DNA of 64,000 bases from Tolypeutes matacus (lineage: Eukaryota; Chordata; Mammalia; Cingulata; Chlamyphoridae). The position numbers and the translations under genes were made by a program. The notes under the pieces are model-generated. The model did not search any database and was not told the DNA's origin. It saw only the letters and a program-made list of their open reading frames with translations. Shown here piece after piece: positions 23,901-36,600 of this stretch (position 1 is its first letter; each line of letters starts with the position of its first letter). The stretch covers positions 44,155,311 through 44,219,310 of the forward strand of contig JAKSZT010053928.1 in the NCBI GenBank assembly GCA_026826555.1. Direction: 5' to 3'.

Positions 23901-26900
23901 TTGGCTTAGGGAGAGGCCACATTTGAGCAACAAGGCGGCTCTCAGGTGGCAACCCTTAGGCACCCCACAACTGCAGGCTAAGTCTCATTTACAAGAGCAA
24001 AAACTCACAAGGGTAGTCATCAATTAAAAAAAAAAAAACATCAGTGGGTCATCCTATTTTGACAGGCACTGTCCCAACACTCAGAGGACTATTGCTGCTC
24101 CCTTGGAGATTGTGGCAGAGCTCTCCAGGCTAGGAATTCAGATTCCCTCATTTATTGTGTGATTATCCACCCATCGTGACCATGCCCCATCCCCCGATCC
24201 TTTGAATGATTTTGTATATCTTTCATGCATATTCGGTTGAACCAATCCCCACGAAACCCCCCCCAGACACCCTCCCCCCAATAATCCCCCGCAGTACCCA
24301 TTGTAACCCTTCTGTGATCCAAATCCTCCATGAACATTTAGTCCATAAAATAATCAAATACACTTACTAGGAAAAAGAAACAAGTGTGATAAGCTTACAT
24401 GCAAGAGACAAACATAAGGAAACTCAGGGGGAAAAAAAAAAAAAAAAGAGAGAGAAGGAAAAAAAACCAAATAATCAAACAAAGAACAAAACAAAATAAA
24501 ATATAATTAGTGGATTGGGACATTCAAAAAATGGGCAAAAAAGCAAAGGAAATGCCTTTAAAATATATATATATATATATATATATTCATTTTTATTTCC
24601 TTTCTCTCTTCTTTTTTCCCTTTTTTCCTTCCCTTTATCACTGTGTTATCGGATGTCTGGTGTGCCATGACACCTTCCTCCTCTCAATCCCCATTGTCTC
24701 CCAATTTTTCATTTAATTTTCAAAGAAGTTTTAGGTCACAGCAAAGTCACACACGGAGTGCCGGAGACTCCCAGATACCAAACCACCCCCGCTTCCCCTC
24801 CCCATATTAACTCCCCCTCCTTTTTTTTTTTTTTTGGTTGTTAGCATTGTTATAACTGTTATGCAGATAGCAAAATATAGCAACTAAACATTGTCAGTGA
24901 TTTACAGTATAGTTTACAATTTAGATGATACAGTTAAATAATTTTGATGATATTTACCATGTCCTGTGTCGATTACTGAAAGGTAATGAAAAACCTTCCC
25001 CATGACCACCAAACAACCCATTAGATCTTGACTGCTCCCTTCTCCCCAGCCCCCCAGGGCCCATGATACCCCCCTCTCCTAACCCATGGAATGTCAAGAT
25101 TCACAGTTACATGCCCTGGAAATAGCTTTATTATTAACAGTAATTTGTCAATATAACCATCTTGTACGCAATGGCAAATCAATATTCTAAGAAGAAATTA
25201 GAAAGTTCAGAGAATACTGCATTGCGATGTAAGAACAGGTTCTTTATGAAAAAGAACTATTTTGAGAACTTGGAAATTAAAAAAATGATTATTTAAACCC
25301 CCAAAGCAAAATAATACAAAACAAAAACTCAATAAAGACAAATGAAAACAGCAAAAGGTAAGTTAGTAAGTTGGAAGAGAGAGCCCTGGCATCAGGAGGA
25401 AAAAATCAGAATAGTCCTGTATCTACTAAAGAAATTTAATTTAAAAGTAAGCCTATAATTAAAAACATTCGTACAAACAAAATTCCAACTTCTGAGTGGC
25501 TTCACTGGTAAAATTTTCTGAACATTTAAAGAAGCAGTAACACCAACCTTATATAGACTTATCCAGAGAACAGAAAAAAAGAGGAAACACTTCCCTGATA
25601 AGGACATTATAAGAAAGGAAATTTATAGGCCAATATCTCTGATACATGGATACAAAAATCTGAAACAAAACATTAGCATATCAAATCCAGCAATATATAA
25701 AAGTGTACTACATCAAGCCCACGTGGGATTTATTTAAGGAAAGCAAGAATGTTTCAACACTCAGAAATCAATGTAATTCACCACATTTACAGAATAAAGG
25801 AGAATAATATGATTACCTCAATATGCAGGAAAAAAAATCTGATAAATTGCAATGCCTATTTGTGATAAAAACTCAGCAAACCACAAGAAGAGAAACTTCC
25901 ATAATGATATCTATATCAGTTCCCTTCAGTGATTATCAAATATAATGGTGAGTATCGAATGCTTTCCTGCTAAGGTTGGAGACAAGAATGCCCACTACTC
26001 AACAGTGTACTAGAGGTCCCAGGCAGCACAACACGGCAAAAAAAAAAAGAATTAAAGGGCATCAAGACTGAAAAATCAGAACTAAAATTTTCTTTATTAA
26101 CAGATGATATGATTGTGTACACAGAGAATACCCAAAAGAATCTGCAAATTACTAGAAATAATAAGTGAAAGTAGCAAGATTGCTAGATCCAAGGTCAATA
26201 TAAAAAAAAAAATCAACTGTCTTTATATGCAACAGGAATACTTAGAAAATTAACTTTAAAATATTATTTACAGTAATATTTTCAAAATCAAAAATACCTT
26301 GGAAAATTTCTCATGACAGCAAGTCCAATGACTGTAAATTATAAAACCACTAGTGAGAGAAAGTAAAAGAAACCTTATATAAAATGAGGGCTATTTAATG
26401 ATCATGGGACTCAATACTGCGAAGGTGTCAATTCCCCAAATTGATCTATAAACTCAATGCATTATGAATCAAAATCCTAGTAAAATTTTTTGTTACTTAA
26501 TCTTTATTTCAGTTTCCTCTCAGAGTGTATAGACCCTGAGCTGATTCTCAAATTTATATGAAAATGGAAAGGACTGAGACTAGCCAAGACAGTCTTGAAG
26601 AACAACAAAGTTGGAAGATTAACACTACTAGATTTGAATATTTATTACAAAATTACAAAAATAGAAATAGTAGATTACTGGTATAAGGGTAGACAAAGAG
26701 CCTAATAAAATAAATAGTCCAGAAATAGACCTTATACATATATTGTCACTTGATATGACAAGGACATCACTGATATTCAATGGGAAAGTATTACAACAAT
26801 TGGATATCCTTATAGAAAAAAAAAAAAAAAAAAGAATTTTAATCTCATTCCCATACCAAACACAGAATTAATTTGAGGTAGAGCACAAACATAATTGTGG

Positions 26901-27580
26901 CAGGTAAAACAATAAAGCTTCTAGGAAAAAAAATAAGAATACATCTTCAGAACTTTAGGATAGGCAAAAATTTCTTAAATAGGACACAAAGGGCACTATT
27001 CATACAAGAAAAACATTGGTACTTGGACTTCATTAAAATCAAGAACACTTGATCATCAAAAGACATCATTAAGAAAATGAACAGGCAAGCCCCAGAGTAG
27101 AAGAAAATATAAGCAATACAAATATTGGACGAAAGTCTCACATTAGAAATATATGAACAGGGGGTGGATGTGGCTCAAATGGTTGGGCGTCCGTCTGCCA
27201 TATGGAGGGACCTGGGTTCGATCCCCAGGACCTCCCGGTAAAATAAAAAATATATATAGAAGGCGCATGGGCTGCCAGGCTCTGTGTGCCGCTGAGCCGT
27301 CGGGCCCCGAGAGCCATGCAGCAGGATGATGATGTAACAGGGAAGAGACAAGACGAGATGCTCCGAAAGCTCCAGAAGCCAGGAGCTGAGGTGGTGCAGG
27401 CAGCAGAATACCTCTCTCCTACATCGGAGATCTTCAGGATCGAATCCTGGTGAAGACTGGAGGAGGAGGATGAGAAGAGATGGCAGGAAACAGACACAGA
27501 GAATTGCCCAGCGAATGGACACAAAACAGCAAATGGGGAAGGGGGGGTTTAAAATGGATAAAGTAAATAAATAAATCTTT

Positions 27581-27641
<61 letters not shown>

Positions 27642-30600
27642 CAACAACCAGCAAGATGGCAGCAGAGAAAAGAGCTCCAAGAATCAGCTCCTGCTACAGG
27701 GCAGTTGGTGATCACCCAGAGCAATCTAGAGCATTTGTTTGGGGGCTCCAGGAGATCAGAAGTGCATCCTGCAACATCCTTAAAAGAATGGAAGGAGGAG
27801 ACTGCCCATCTGCAGAGAAGATTCCTAAGTAGAGCACTCCATGCCACAGAGGCCGGTGCCCATCCTCACTGGAGGCACAAGCCGCCTCGGGAGCTGTTCT
27901 ATGGCTGGAATTGAAAGCTCCACTTCCCAAAACAGGGAAGGAAGAGATGGTTGGGCACCAACTTCAGCTACTGATTAGTAAATTCAGCGGGCTAAAGTAT
28001 TATCCTAAGAACAGCTAAAGTTTGAATCTGTCCAAGTCAGTAAGAGGCTGGTAGCCGCCATCTTAACTCCGCGCCTGACATGAGGGGAAGCGGGGCTGAC
28101 TGAAATTCACAGTGCTGGTAGGGGCCGACTTCTTTCCATCTAGAACAGATTGCAGCTCTAGCCTAAGCCCCAGGCCCACTTGGGGAAGGGAGGAGGCTGG
28201 GGGGAGCTGCGCCAGCCTCTCGGGGAAATTACAGGCCACGCCGCGGAGGCCCATGATCATCCTACTGATTATCAAATTTATTTGAAAGGGGTAAGAGGTC
28301 CTGAATAGCCAGAAACATCTTAAAAAGGAAAAGCAAAGTTGGAAGACTCTCATTTCCACACTTTAAGTCACATTACCTATAAAAACAGCATGGTACTGGC
28401 ATAAAGATAGACACATAGACCAATGGAACTGAATTGATGGTTATAAAACAGACACATCTATCTATGGTCAAGTGATTTTTGACTAGCCTGTCAAACCCTC
28501 CCAGCTCGGGCAGAACAATCCATTTAACAAATGGTGCTGAAAAAATTGGATATCCATAGCAAAAGAAGGAAAGAGGACCCCTATCTCACACCCTATATAA
28601 AAATTAACTAAAAATGAATCAAATACCTAAATATAAAAGCAAGAATCATAAAGTGTCTAGAAGAAAATGTAGGAAAATATCTTCAAGACCTGGTGCTGGG
28701 TGGTGGATTCTTAAAGGAGATAAGAGTAGGATTGAGAAGGACTACTGATATTTAATGTATATAGAAGTTCAAATTCGCTTTACTGTGTAAGTGTGGAAAT
28801 GTACAGAGTTAATGGTAACACATTATAGTAACAGCTGGTTTATAAATGGGGATGTGGCTGAAAATGGTAGTCTAGGGATATAAATGCCAATTGACAGAAA
28901 GCTAGAAAATAATCTAGGGACTGAATAGCACCGTAAATCCAGAGGTGGATAAGAATAGTGGTTGATGGTACAGATGAAAGAGTGTCCTTTGTGAGCTAAA
29001 GCAGATGTACATCAGTATTGCAGGGTGGTGGGAATGTGCATAAGCATGGGAAAAATACAAGTGGAGTGACCTATGGAGTGTGGTTAACAGTAATAATGTA
29101 ATAATCTTGCATCTATGCCAAAGATGTACTGTGTTGATATTGGGGGAGTATGGAAAATGTGTGCCAGATGTATGCTGTGGACCTGGTCATAATTGGATAT
29201 TTTCTCATTATCTGTAACAAATATTCCACCAGGGCATGGTGTGTTGATAAAGGGGTGTTGTTTGAGAATTCTGCACATGTGCATGACTGTTTTGTAAGTT
29301 TACAACTTCTGTCATAAAAATATATTTAAAAAATAAAAATAGGGAAGCGGCTGTGGCTCAATCAGTAGGGCTCCCGTTTGCCATATGGGAGGCCCCAGGT
29401 TCGGTTCCCAGGGCCTCCTGGTGAGGGCAGGCCCGCCCGCACGGCGTGGTTGGCTGACCCAGCAAGCACAAGCAGCAGGGAGGGGATAAATGAATGAATA
29501 AATAAAATCTTTAAAAATAAATAAATAAATAAATAAAAAATAATAAAATAAAAATAGGGTGGGTTGGGGGGAAAATACACCAAATGTAAGATAAGGAGTA
29601 TAATTAGTAGTAAGATTTTGACAATATTCTTTCATAATTTGTAACAAATGTCTCACGACAATGCAAGGTGATGGTGGAGGGTTGATGTATGGGACCCCTG
29701 TATAATGTTGTGAATGTCTGCTTTGTAAGTTAACAACTTTTACTATACACTTATTGTTTATGTATGTTCATGTATAAATGACATAAAAAATAATAATAAT
29801 AGGGTGGGTTGGGGGGGAATATATGAATATTTCCCACAAAGAAAAAGACAACTAATTAAAAAAAAAAACTAGGCAAAGGCCTTAGATATGCACTTCACCA
29901 AAGAAGGTATCCAAATAAGCAACAAATATGTGCTTAATATCATTATTCATCAGGAAAATGTAAATTATAATGCAGGAGATATTACAATATAGCCACCAAA
30001 GAAGCAAACATTAAAATGACTGGCAAATTCCAAGTGTATAGAAAATAGTTAACATAGCAGGCTTGAGACCATTATGAGACCACTACCCACAGTGAGTTTC
30101 ACAGCAAGGTTGCCCTTGGCTGGTACCTGGGAACTTGGATTTTAGGAGGGTTCCCACTATTCCCAGAACTGATAAAAACTGCTCACTCTGCCTGAACTTT
30201 GTGTGAAAACAATCCAGTTTATTCTAAACACCCACTTTCATTCTGGGAATCTGGAATTTTATGTGCTAGACAGAGGGTGCCTATGTGACCAACCCCCAAT
30301 AAAAACCCTGGGCACTAAATCTCTAATGAACTTCCCTGTTAAATAACATTTCACATGTATTGTCACAATTTGTTTGTTGAAGGAATGAAGCACCATCCTG
30401 TGTGATTCCATCAGGAGAGAACTCTTGGAAGCTTCTGCCTGGTTTTCTCCAAACTTCATCCCATGCATCTTTTCCCTTTGCTAAGTTTGCTTTATATCCT
30501 TTCACTATAATAAATTATGGGTATGAGTGTGTCTATATGTTGAGTCCTTTGAGTCCTCCTAATGAATCACTGAACCTGGGGGTGGGGTCTTGGGAACCTC

Positions 30601-33600
30601 CAAGTGTTGGAGATTATGTGGAAGAACTACGATTATTATACATTATTTTTGGGGACTGTAAATTGGTTCAACCACTTTGGGAGACTGTTCGGCAATATCT
30701 ACTAAAGCTAAAACATATTTCTACAAGATTACTCAACAATATTGTTAGGAATACAGCGAAAAGACATGTCCATCAAAAGATACTTACAAGAATGTTCACA
30801 GAAGCTTTATTCATAATATCCCTAAATTGTAACAACCCACATGTCTATCAGCAGGTGAAAAAGATCAACAAATTGTGGTATAGTCATACAGTGGAATACT
30901 ACAAAACAAAAAAACATGTAAATACTGATATATGCAACAACATGGAGGAATCTCACTGATGTTAGTTATATTAAACAAAAAGTTCAACATGAGAGTACAC
31001 AGTGTACAATTCCATTTATATACAAAAGAGTAAGCAATGTATGATTCCATTTAGGAGGTTCCATCACTCACAAAACTAACCCATGGTGATAAAGGTAGAA
31101 AGCAATTACCTGGAAGGGAATATTGCACTGTACTAATATATGTGGCTGTTTAAATTTAAATAAATACAAACAGTTCAACGGTCACATGTAACTATGTGCA
31201 GTGCACATTTGTCAACACTGTTCTAGGATGACACGAATTTTCTACATCTTGATCTGGGTGGTGGTTACATGGGAGTATACATATGCAAAAATTCATGAAA
31301 ATACACATTTTAGAATTGTGTACTTTACAGTATTAAGTTGTACCTCAAAAAAAAAAAACTGAATATCCATATGCAAAAACTAACTCAAAATGGATTAAAG
31401 TCCTAAATAAAAGAACCCCTGAAAGAAAACTGAGGGTAATATCTTCAGACCTTGTGGTAGGCAATGTTTTCTTAGACTTCACACCAAAAGAATGAACAAC
31501 AAAAGGAAAAACAGATCAATGGACTTCATCAAAATTAAAACCATTTTTGCATTAAAGGACTTTATCATAAAAGTAAAAAGACAACCTAAAGAATGGGAGA
31601 AAATATTTGGAAACCACATGTCTGATAAAGGTTTAATATCCAGAATTTACAAAGAAATCCTATTAAGTCAACAACAAAAAGACACACTAAACAACCCAAT
31701 TTAAAAATGGGCAAGAGACTTGAATAGACATTTTTCCAAAGAAGATACACAAATGGCCAAAAACAAAACCAAAAGAAAAAGCTTATGAAAAGATCCTCAA
31801 CAGCATTAGCCACTAGGGAAATGCAAATCAAAATCACAATAAGATACCATTTCATACTTAGTAGAATGACTACTATTTAAGAAATGGAAAAGAAAAGAGT
31901 TAGAGAGGATATAGAGAAATAGGAACCCTAATACAATGTTGGTGGGAAGGCAAATCGTGCAGCTACTATGGAAAACAGTTTGGTGGTTCCTCAAAGTTAA
32001 GTATAGAATTTCCATCAGATTGCTGATGACCCAGCAATCCCACTTCTAGGCATATACCCAAAAGAACTGAGAGCAAGGATTCAAATAGATATTTGCACAC
32101 CAATGTTCGTAGCAGCATTATTCACAATTGCCAAAAGATGGAAGCAACCCAAGTGTCCATCTACAGATGAGTGAATAAACAAAATTCAGTATATACATAC
32201 AATGAAATATTAATCAGTCGTAAAAAGGAATGATGTTCTGACACCTGCTACAACATGCATGAACCTTGAAGACAACATGCTGAATGAGATAAGCCAAACA
32301 CATCCATATACATGAAATATTATAATAAACAAATTCATAGGTTCAGAATCTAGACTATAAGTTACCAGGGGCCAGAGCAAGGGTAGGTAATGGGGAGTTG
32401 ATGCTTAATTGGTACAGAGTTTCTGTTTGGGGTGATGGATGGTGGTGAAGGTAGCACAACATTGGGAATGTAATTAAGACCAATAAAGTATATATTTGAA
32501 TGTGGTTAAAAGGAGAAATTTTAGGTTGTATATATGTTCCTAGAATAAAAATAGGGCATTTTTAGAGCATTGGAATTGTTCTGTATGATACTGCAATGAT
32601 GGATACAGGCCATTAAACAATTTGTTAAAATCTATAAAACTGTACAGTGCAAAGTGTGAACCCTAATGTAAACTGCAGACTTTGGTTAGTAACAATGTAT
32701 CAATATTGGTTTATCAATTTTAACAAATGTACCAGACTAATGTAAGATGTTATTAATAGGGGAAAAAGTGCTAGGGAGAGGAAGTGGGTTATATGGGGAA
32801 TCCCCTATACTTTCGATGTAACTTTTTTGTACTCTAAAACTTCTCTAAAAACAAAGCTTATTATAGATATAAAAAAGACAGCAGACAAGAAAATAAATAA
32901 AAGGATAAATTTTAGGTTTTATATATATTACTAGAATAAAAATTAAAAAACAATAGAACCATAAAACACAAACAGCAAACCCTAATGTAAAATGGGGACT
33001 ATAGTTAATAGTATTAATTATAATATTGTTTCATCAATTGCAACAAAGGTATCACAGTAATACAAAATGTTAATAACAAGAAAAATTGTGTGTATGTGGG
33101 GGAGGGATATGGGAACTCTGTATTTTCTGCATGAGTTTTCTGTAAACCTACAACTTCTCTAATAATAAAAATAAAAAATAGGGAAACGGATGTGGCTCAA
33201 GAAGTTCGGCGTCCGTCTACCATATGGAGAGACCGGGGTTCGATCCCCGGGACCTCCCAGTGAAAAAAAAATAAAATAAAATAAATAAATAAATAAATAC
33301 TGTTCTTACTTAAGTGTTGAGTTGTTGCTGTTCCTACTTCTCAATGATTAAAATGGCTTCAAACTGCAGTGCTGACAGTAAAAAATTTTAAAACTAATAT
33401 AATAAAAGCTAAAATAAAAACTAAAACTAATATAATTAAAGGTTTTGTTTGTTTTCCTCCATAATTTTGGATTTTGTGTTTGAAATACCTGAGCATTCAA
33501 CACTAAGTTTAAGAAATAATAGATCACTTTTTACATGGTGAGCTACCTATTTTAACTTCAAAACATTTTTCAATCTCAGAATCAGAATTTTAAAAAATTG

Positions 33601-36600
33601 CCCCTACTCAAAAGCTATCACCTACAAAAATGAAGTAATATAAACAATAAAACAGTAGAATTCTGAAAGTCAATCTATGTCCTACCTGGGTTACTGGAAT
33701 GTAGAGAGGTTCTCCATTATGTAGCAGTGTAAGTTTCCCATGCTGATGGAGACGTCCTTCTGGCTTTAAATTTGCCATTTCCTTAAGTCCTCCTTTCTTG
33801 CCACACTCTTGTCCATTTCCCTTAAGTTCTTCAGTATCACTTAAGCATTCAAAAAATTCTTCTTCACTGTCACTCCAGGAATCCCAAGATTTTCCCACCT
33901 CTCCTTTTTCCTTATCTGAATCTTTCAGATTATCTACACCCAAATGGTCTCCAGCTTTTCCAGCATTCCCGGGATATGTATTAGTCATGTTATCTGAAGT
34001 ACCTGCCTTTCTCCCCTCATCACGGGCCTTCTTTCTTTCAATACAGCAATTTAACATCTTAAGGAAATAAAAATTACATTTCTATTTCAGTTAGTTACAG
34101 TAAAAATACAATTCCTTGTATCCATTCTTTGAATATTTAATATTCATTCTCCACCCTTCCTCAGTTCTTTGTTGTGAATTACAGTGACTCTCAAACCTAC
34201 AGTGACTCTCAGTATTCTCAACACAGTGAAAATAGTCTATGGTCCAATATATTCCCATTTAGTCCTAGATTAAGCAACAATTAAATCAAGATCACACTTA
34301 TATAATGTCCTTAGGAAATCTTTACCTGTAGTTTCTGATGCAGTAAACAACATCTTAGATCTGGGGGTCCACTTGCTAATCTATAAATTTAAAAAGTGGG
34401 AAAATACAGCTTAATTTTAGTAAAAGTGCTTCACCTGTGCATATTTTTCATACTCCCATAATTTTTAGTCATACTGATAAATCAAAACCAGATTTCCATA
34501 GGTAAGGTAAGTGAGTCCCAGAAAGGATGCAACAAAGCCTAAAAGATCAAAAAGAGTCGCTGCTGGTGGGTCCTCCCAGTACACAAACCACCAACAGCAA
34601 ACATAATAGATACTTCAACAATATATAATGGCAAACTAGTAACGCTCTTAAGCCACATGAAACTTAAAGATTCCAGTTATGATTTGAGGCCATGTCTACA
34701 ACCATGCAAAAAGAGAAAAAGTCTCTAAATCTACCCAAGGAGAATATAGTATTTCACACCACACAAAATTAATCTGTCTACGCATTCAGATCTCAATTAT
34801 TAGTTTGGATTTTTCACTATAAAAACCAAGATCTCCACCTCTCTTTTGCCACTGGGTCCTTAGACTTTCTCTAGTTCTAAACCATGAGGTCCCACGGCAA
34901 TCAGCCAAAGATACGTCTTCATATTCAATATGCCCCTAGACCTGTCGAAATTAATAAGTTCCAGAGCAAACTGGTTAGAAACAAGAGTGAACCTAGTCAA
35001 GCAGAGACTGGCAAATGACATAACAGTAAAAGTTTTTGGACCATTCACAATTTTAGATTACTTATATCATAGTGTCCTTCCTTAGCATGGGTAGAAGAGC
35101 ACTATAAACTATGAAATATCAACAGATATGCTAACTACAATTTTATTTGATTAAATATCAATATGACTTACATAAGAAAAATTATAGATGTTTAATATCT
35201 GAACTTATAATGAACTCTAAAGATTGCCCCCTCCCCAATTACAAAATACATGTTCACTGCAAAAGATTTGGAAAATACATAAAGAACAAAATAAAAATAT
35301 AATTTCAAACCTAGGAGACAAACCACTGTCAGCACTTGGCTATATCCCTTTCCAATATTTTTTCCATACAAATACATTAGCATAATTGAAAGCACTATGT
35401 ATATGTGATACTATATTCTTCTTGATGACACATTATGAACATAATTAAAGATTCTTGGGAAAAATATGTAATGGTTCCATAATATTCCATTACAGAAAGA
35501 TATCATTATTTATGTATTCTTTTACTGTATGATACTCAAGTTGTTTCCATCTTTTTTCCTATGATAGATTTGCTGCAGTAAACACCTCTACATAAATCGT
35601 GTCCATGTTTCTTACTACTTTCTTAGGTCAGATTTCTCAGAAGGGGAGAATTAATGGGTCAAAAGTCAAATGTCTGCTAACGAACAAAAACCCTATTTAT
35701 ATAATTGGAAATTGAAGTTGAAATTATTACCCTGGAATCAGAAAGTTGTTTTCCCATCTGAAACGCATTTCAAGAACAAATTCCTGCCAGAGGTGTGCCA
35801 CTCCTTTCAACCCGCCATGGTAGAAATTGATCATACAAAGACACAAAGCCAATTTGTATGTTAAACTGTCAGATGGTGCAGATTTGAACTGATTGTAGAG
35901 ATTCTAAATTTAACAAAATAGAAACAAAGCAAAACTTAATATTTTTACATTTATAATTTAAAAAGTGTAGGAGAGATTTTAATATTAAACTTAACTTAGC
36001 CTACCCAAACTAGATTTTATCAAATGTCTAATACACTACTGCCTAAATTGTTCCTAGGTAATTCCATGCTTTCAAGATTTCTACCAGGATTTTAAAAAAG
36101 TGAGCTATAGTTTAATGAGGCTAAAGTTACAGTTTTAAATTTTCTTTTGTGGAATCTTTAAGATGTATTCCAAACTTCATATTGTTTTAAAAATCTTTTT
36201 CTAATTATAAAAGACGTACACTCTTGTAAAAATAAAAGAAAACCAATAAAGAATCGGAACTGTATAAACTAAAAAAATATATATATATATCAGTCTTTGA
36301 TTTTCCCCTCACTTCATGAAAATCTACTTCCCAACAATAACTATTATAAACATTTTGATGTATCTCTACACCTGTCTTTCAAACACTCTTAATTCTCAAT
36401 TTATCAAAGATGTGGATAAGAAGAAAATTAGATGTTTTACTCCATTAATGAGCCCTCTACTCACTTTCTAGTTTTGAAATAAAGAAGTTTTGAAATATGG
36501 AGAATTGATGTTGCAGAACATCTGAGGAAAATCCTACGACTATGCATAGTATGTTGATGCTATTTTTTCAGTTTCCAGAAAAACTTTTATCAAACATATT

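Larger units (their letters stand above)
22490..25120 (-). mobile_element. 2.6-kb non-coding L1-like retroelement, complete insertion with 16-bp TSD
   Basis: aatagctttattatta is present identically at 22474-22489 and 25121-25136. Between them lies a minus-strand element of 2631 bp. Its 3' end is the T-rich side (22490-22512) and its 5' end is at 25120. No open frame exceeds about 110 residues. The body is homologous, in reverse, to the plus-strand element at about 56400-58440. It contains the U4 snRNA insert at 23727-23800. I cannot name the family; the 3' module is shared with L1-like 3' ends elsewhere in the window. Confidence 0.75.
16754..33685 (-). other. 16.9-kb intron, retroelement nest
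   Basis: Largest intron in the window. Itemised separately: MER5A-like, MIRs, several L1 3' ends, HAL1, DAS SINEs, the 2.6-kb element with the U4 insert, an internally deleted L1 and more. 16754-17575 and 25137-25555 show no recognised repeat. Confidence 0.6.

Noticed and set aside
27652..28250. CpG-island-like promoter of a host gene
   Set aside because: The GC-richer block starts with an L1-type YY1 motif and leads into L1 ORF2 sequence, so it is better explained as an L1 5'UTR.
30402..30959. Longest open frame in the window (185 residues, plus strand)
   Set aside because: It runs across the junction of an uncertain ancient repeat and an L1 3' end; the second half is L1-derived sequence and there is no independent sign of a gene.
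33686..34057. Stand-alone gene for a 149-residue acidic protein
   Set aside because: The open frame begins with an internal Met at the exon start and runs past the splice donor; it is the large RAB3GAP1 exon.
35889..35903. Alternative acceptor (tcag) that would shorten exon 35731-35903 by 15 nt
   Set aside because: Using it would delete NLYNQ, residues present in the human protein; the outer acceptor keeps phase and content. It remains possible as a rare alternative.
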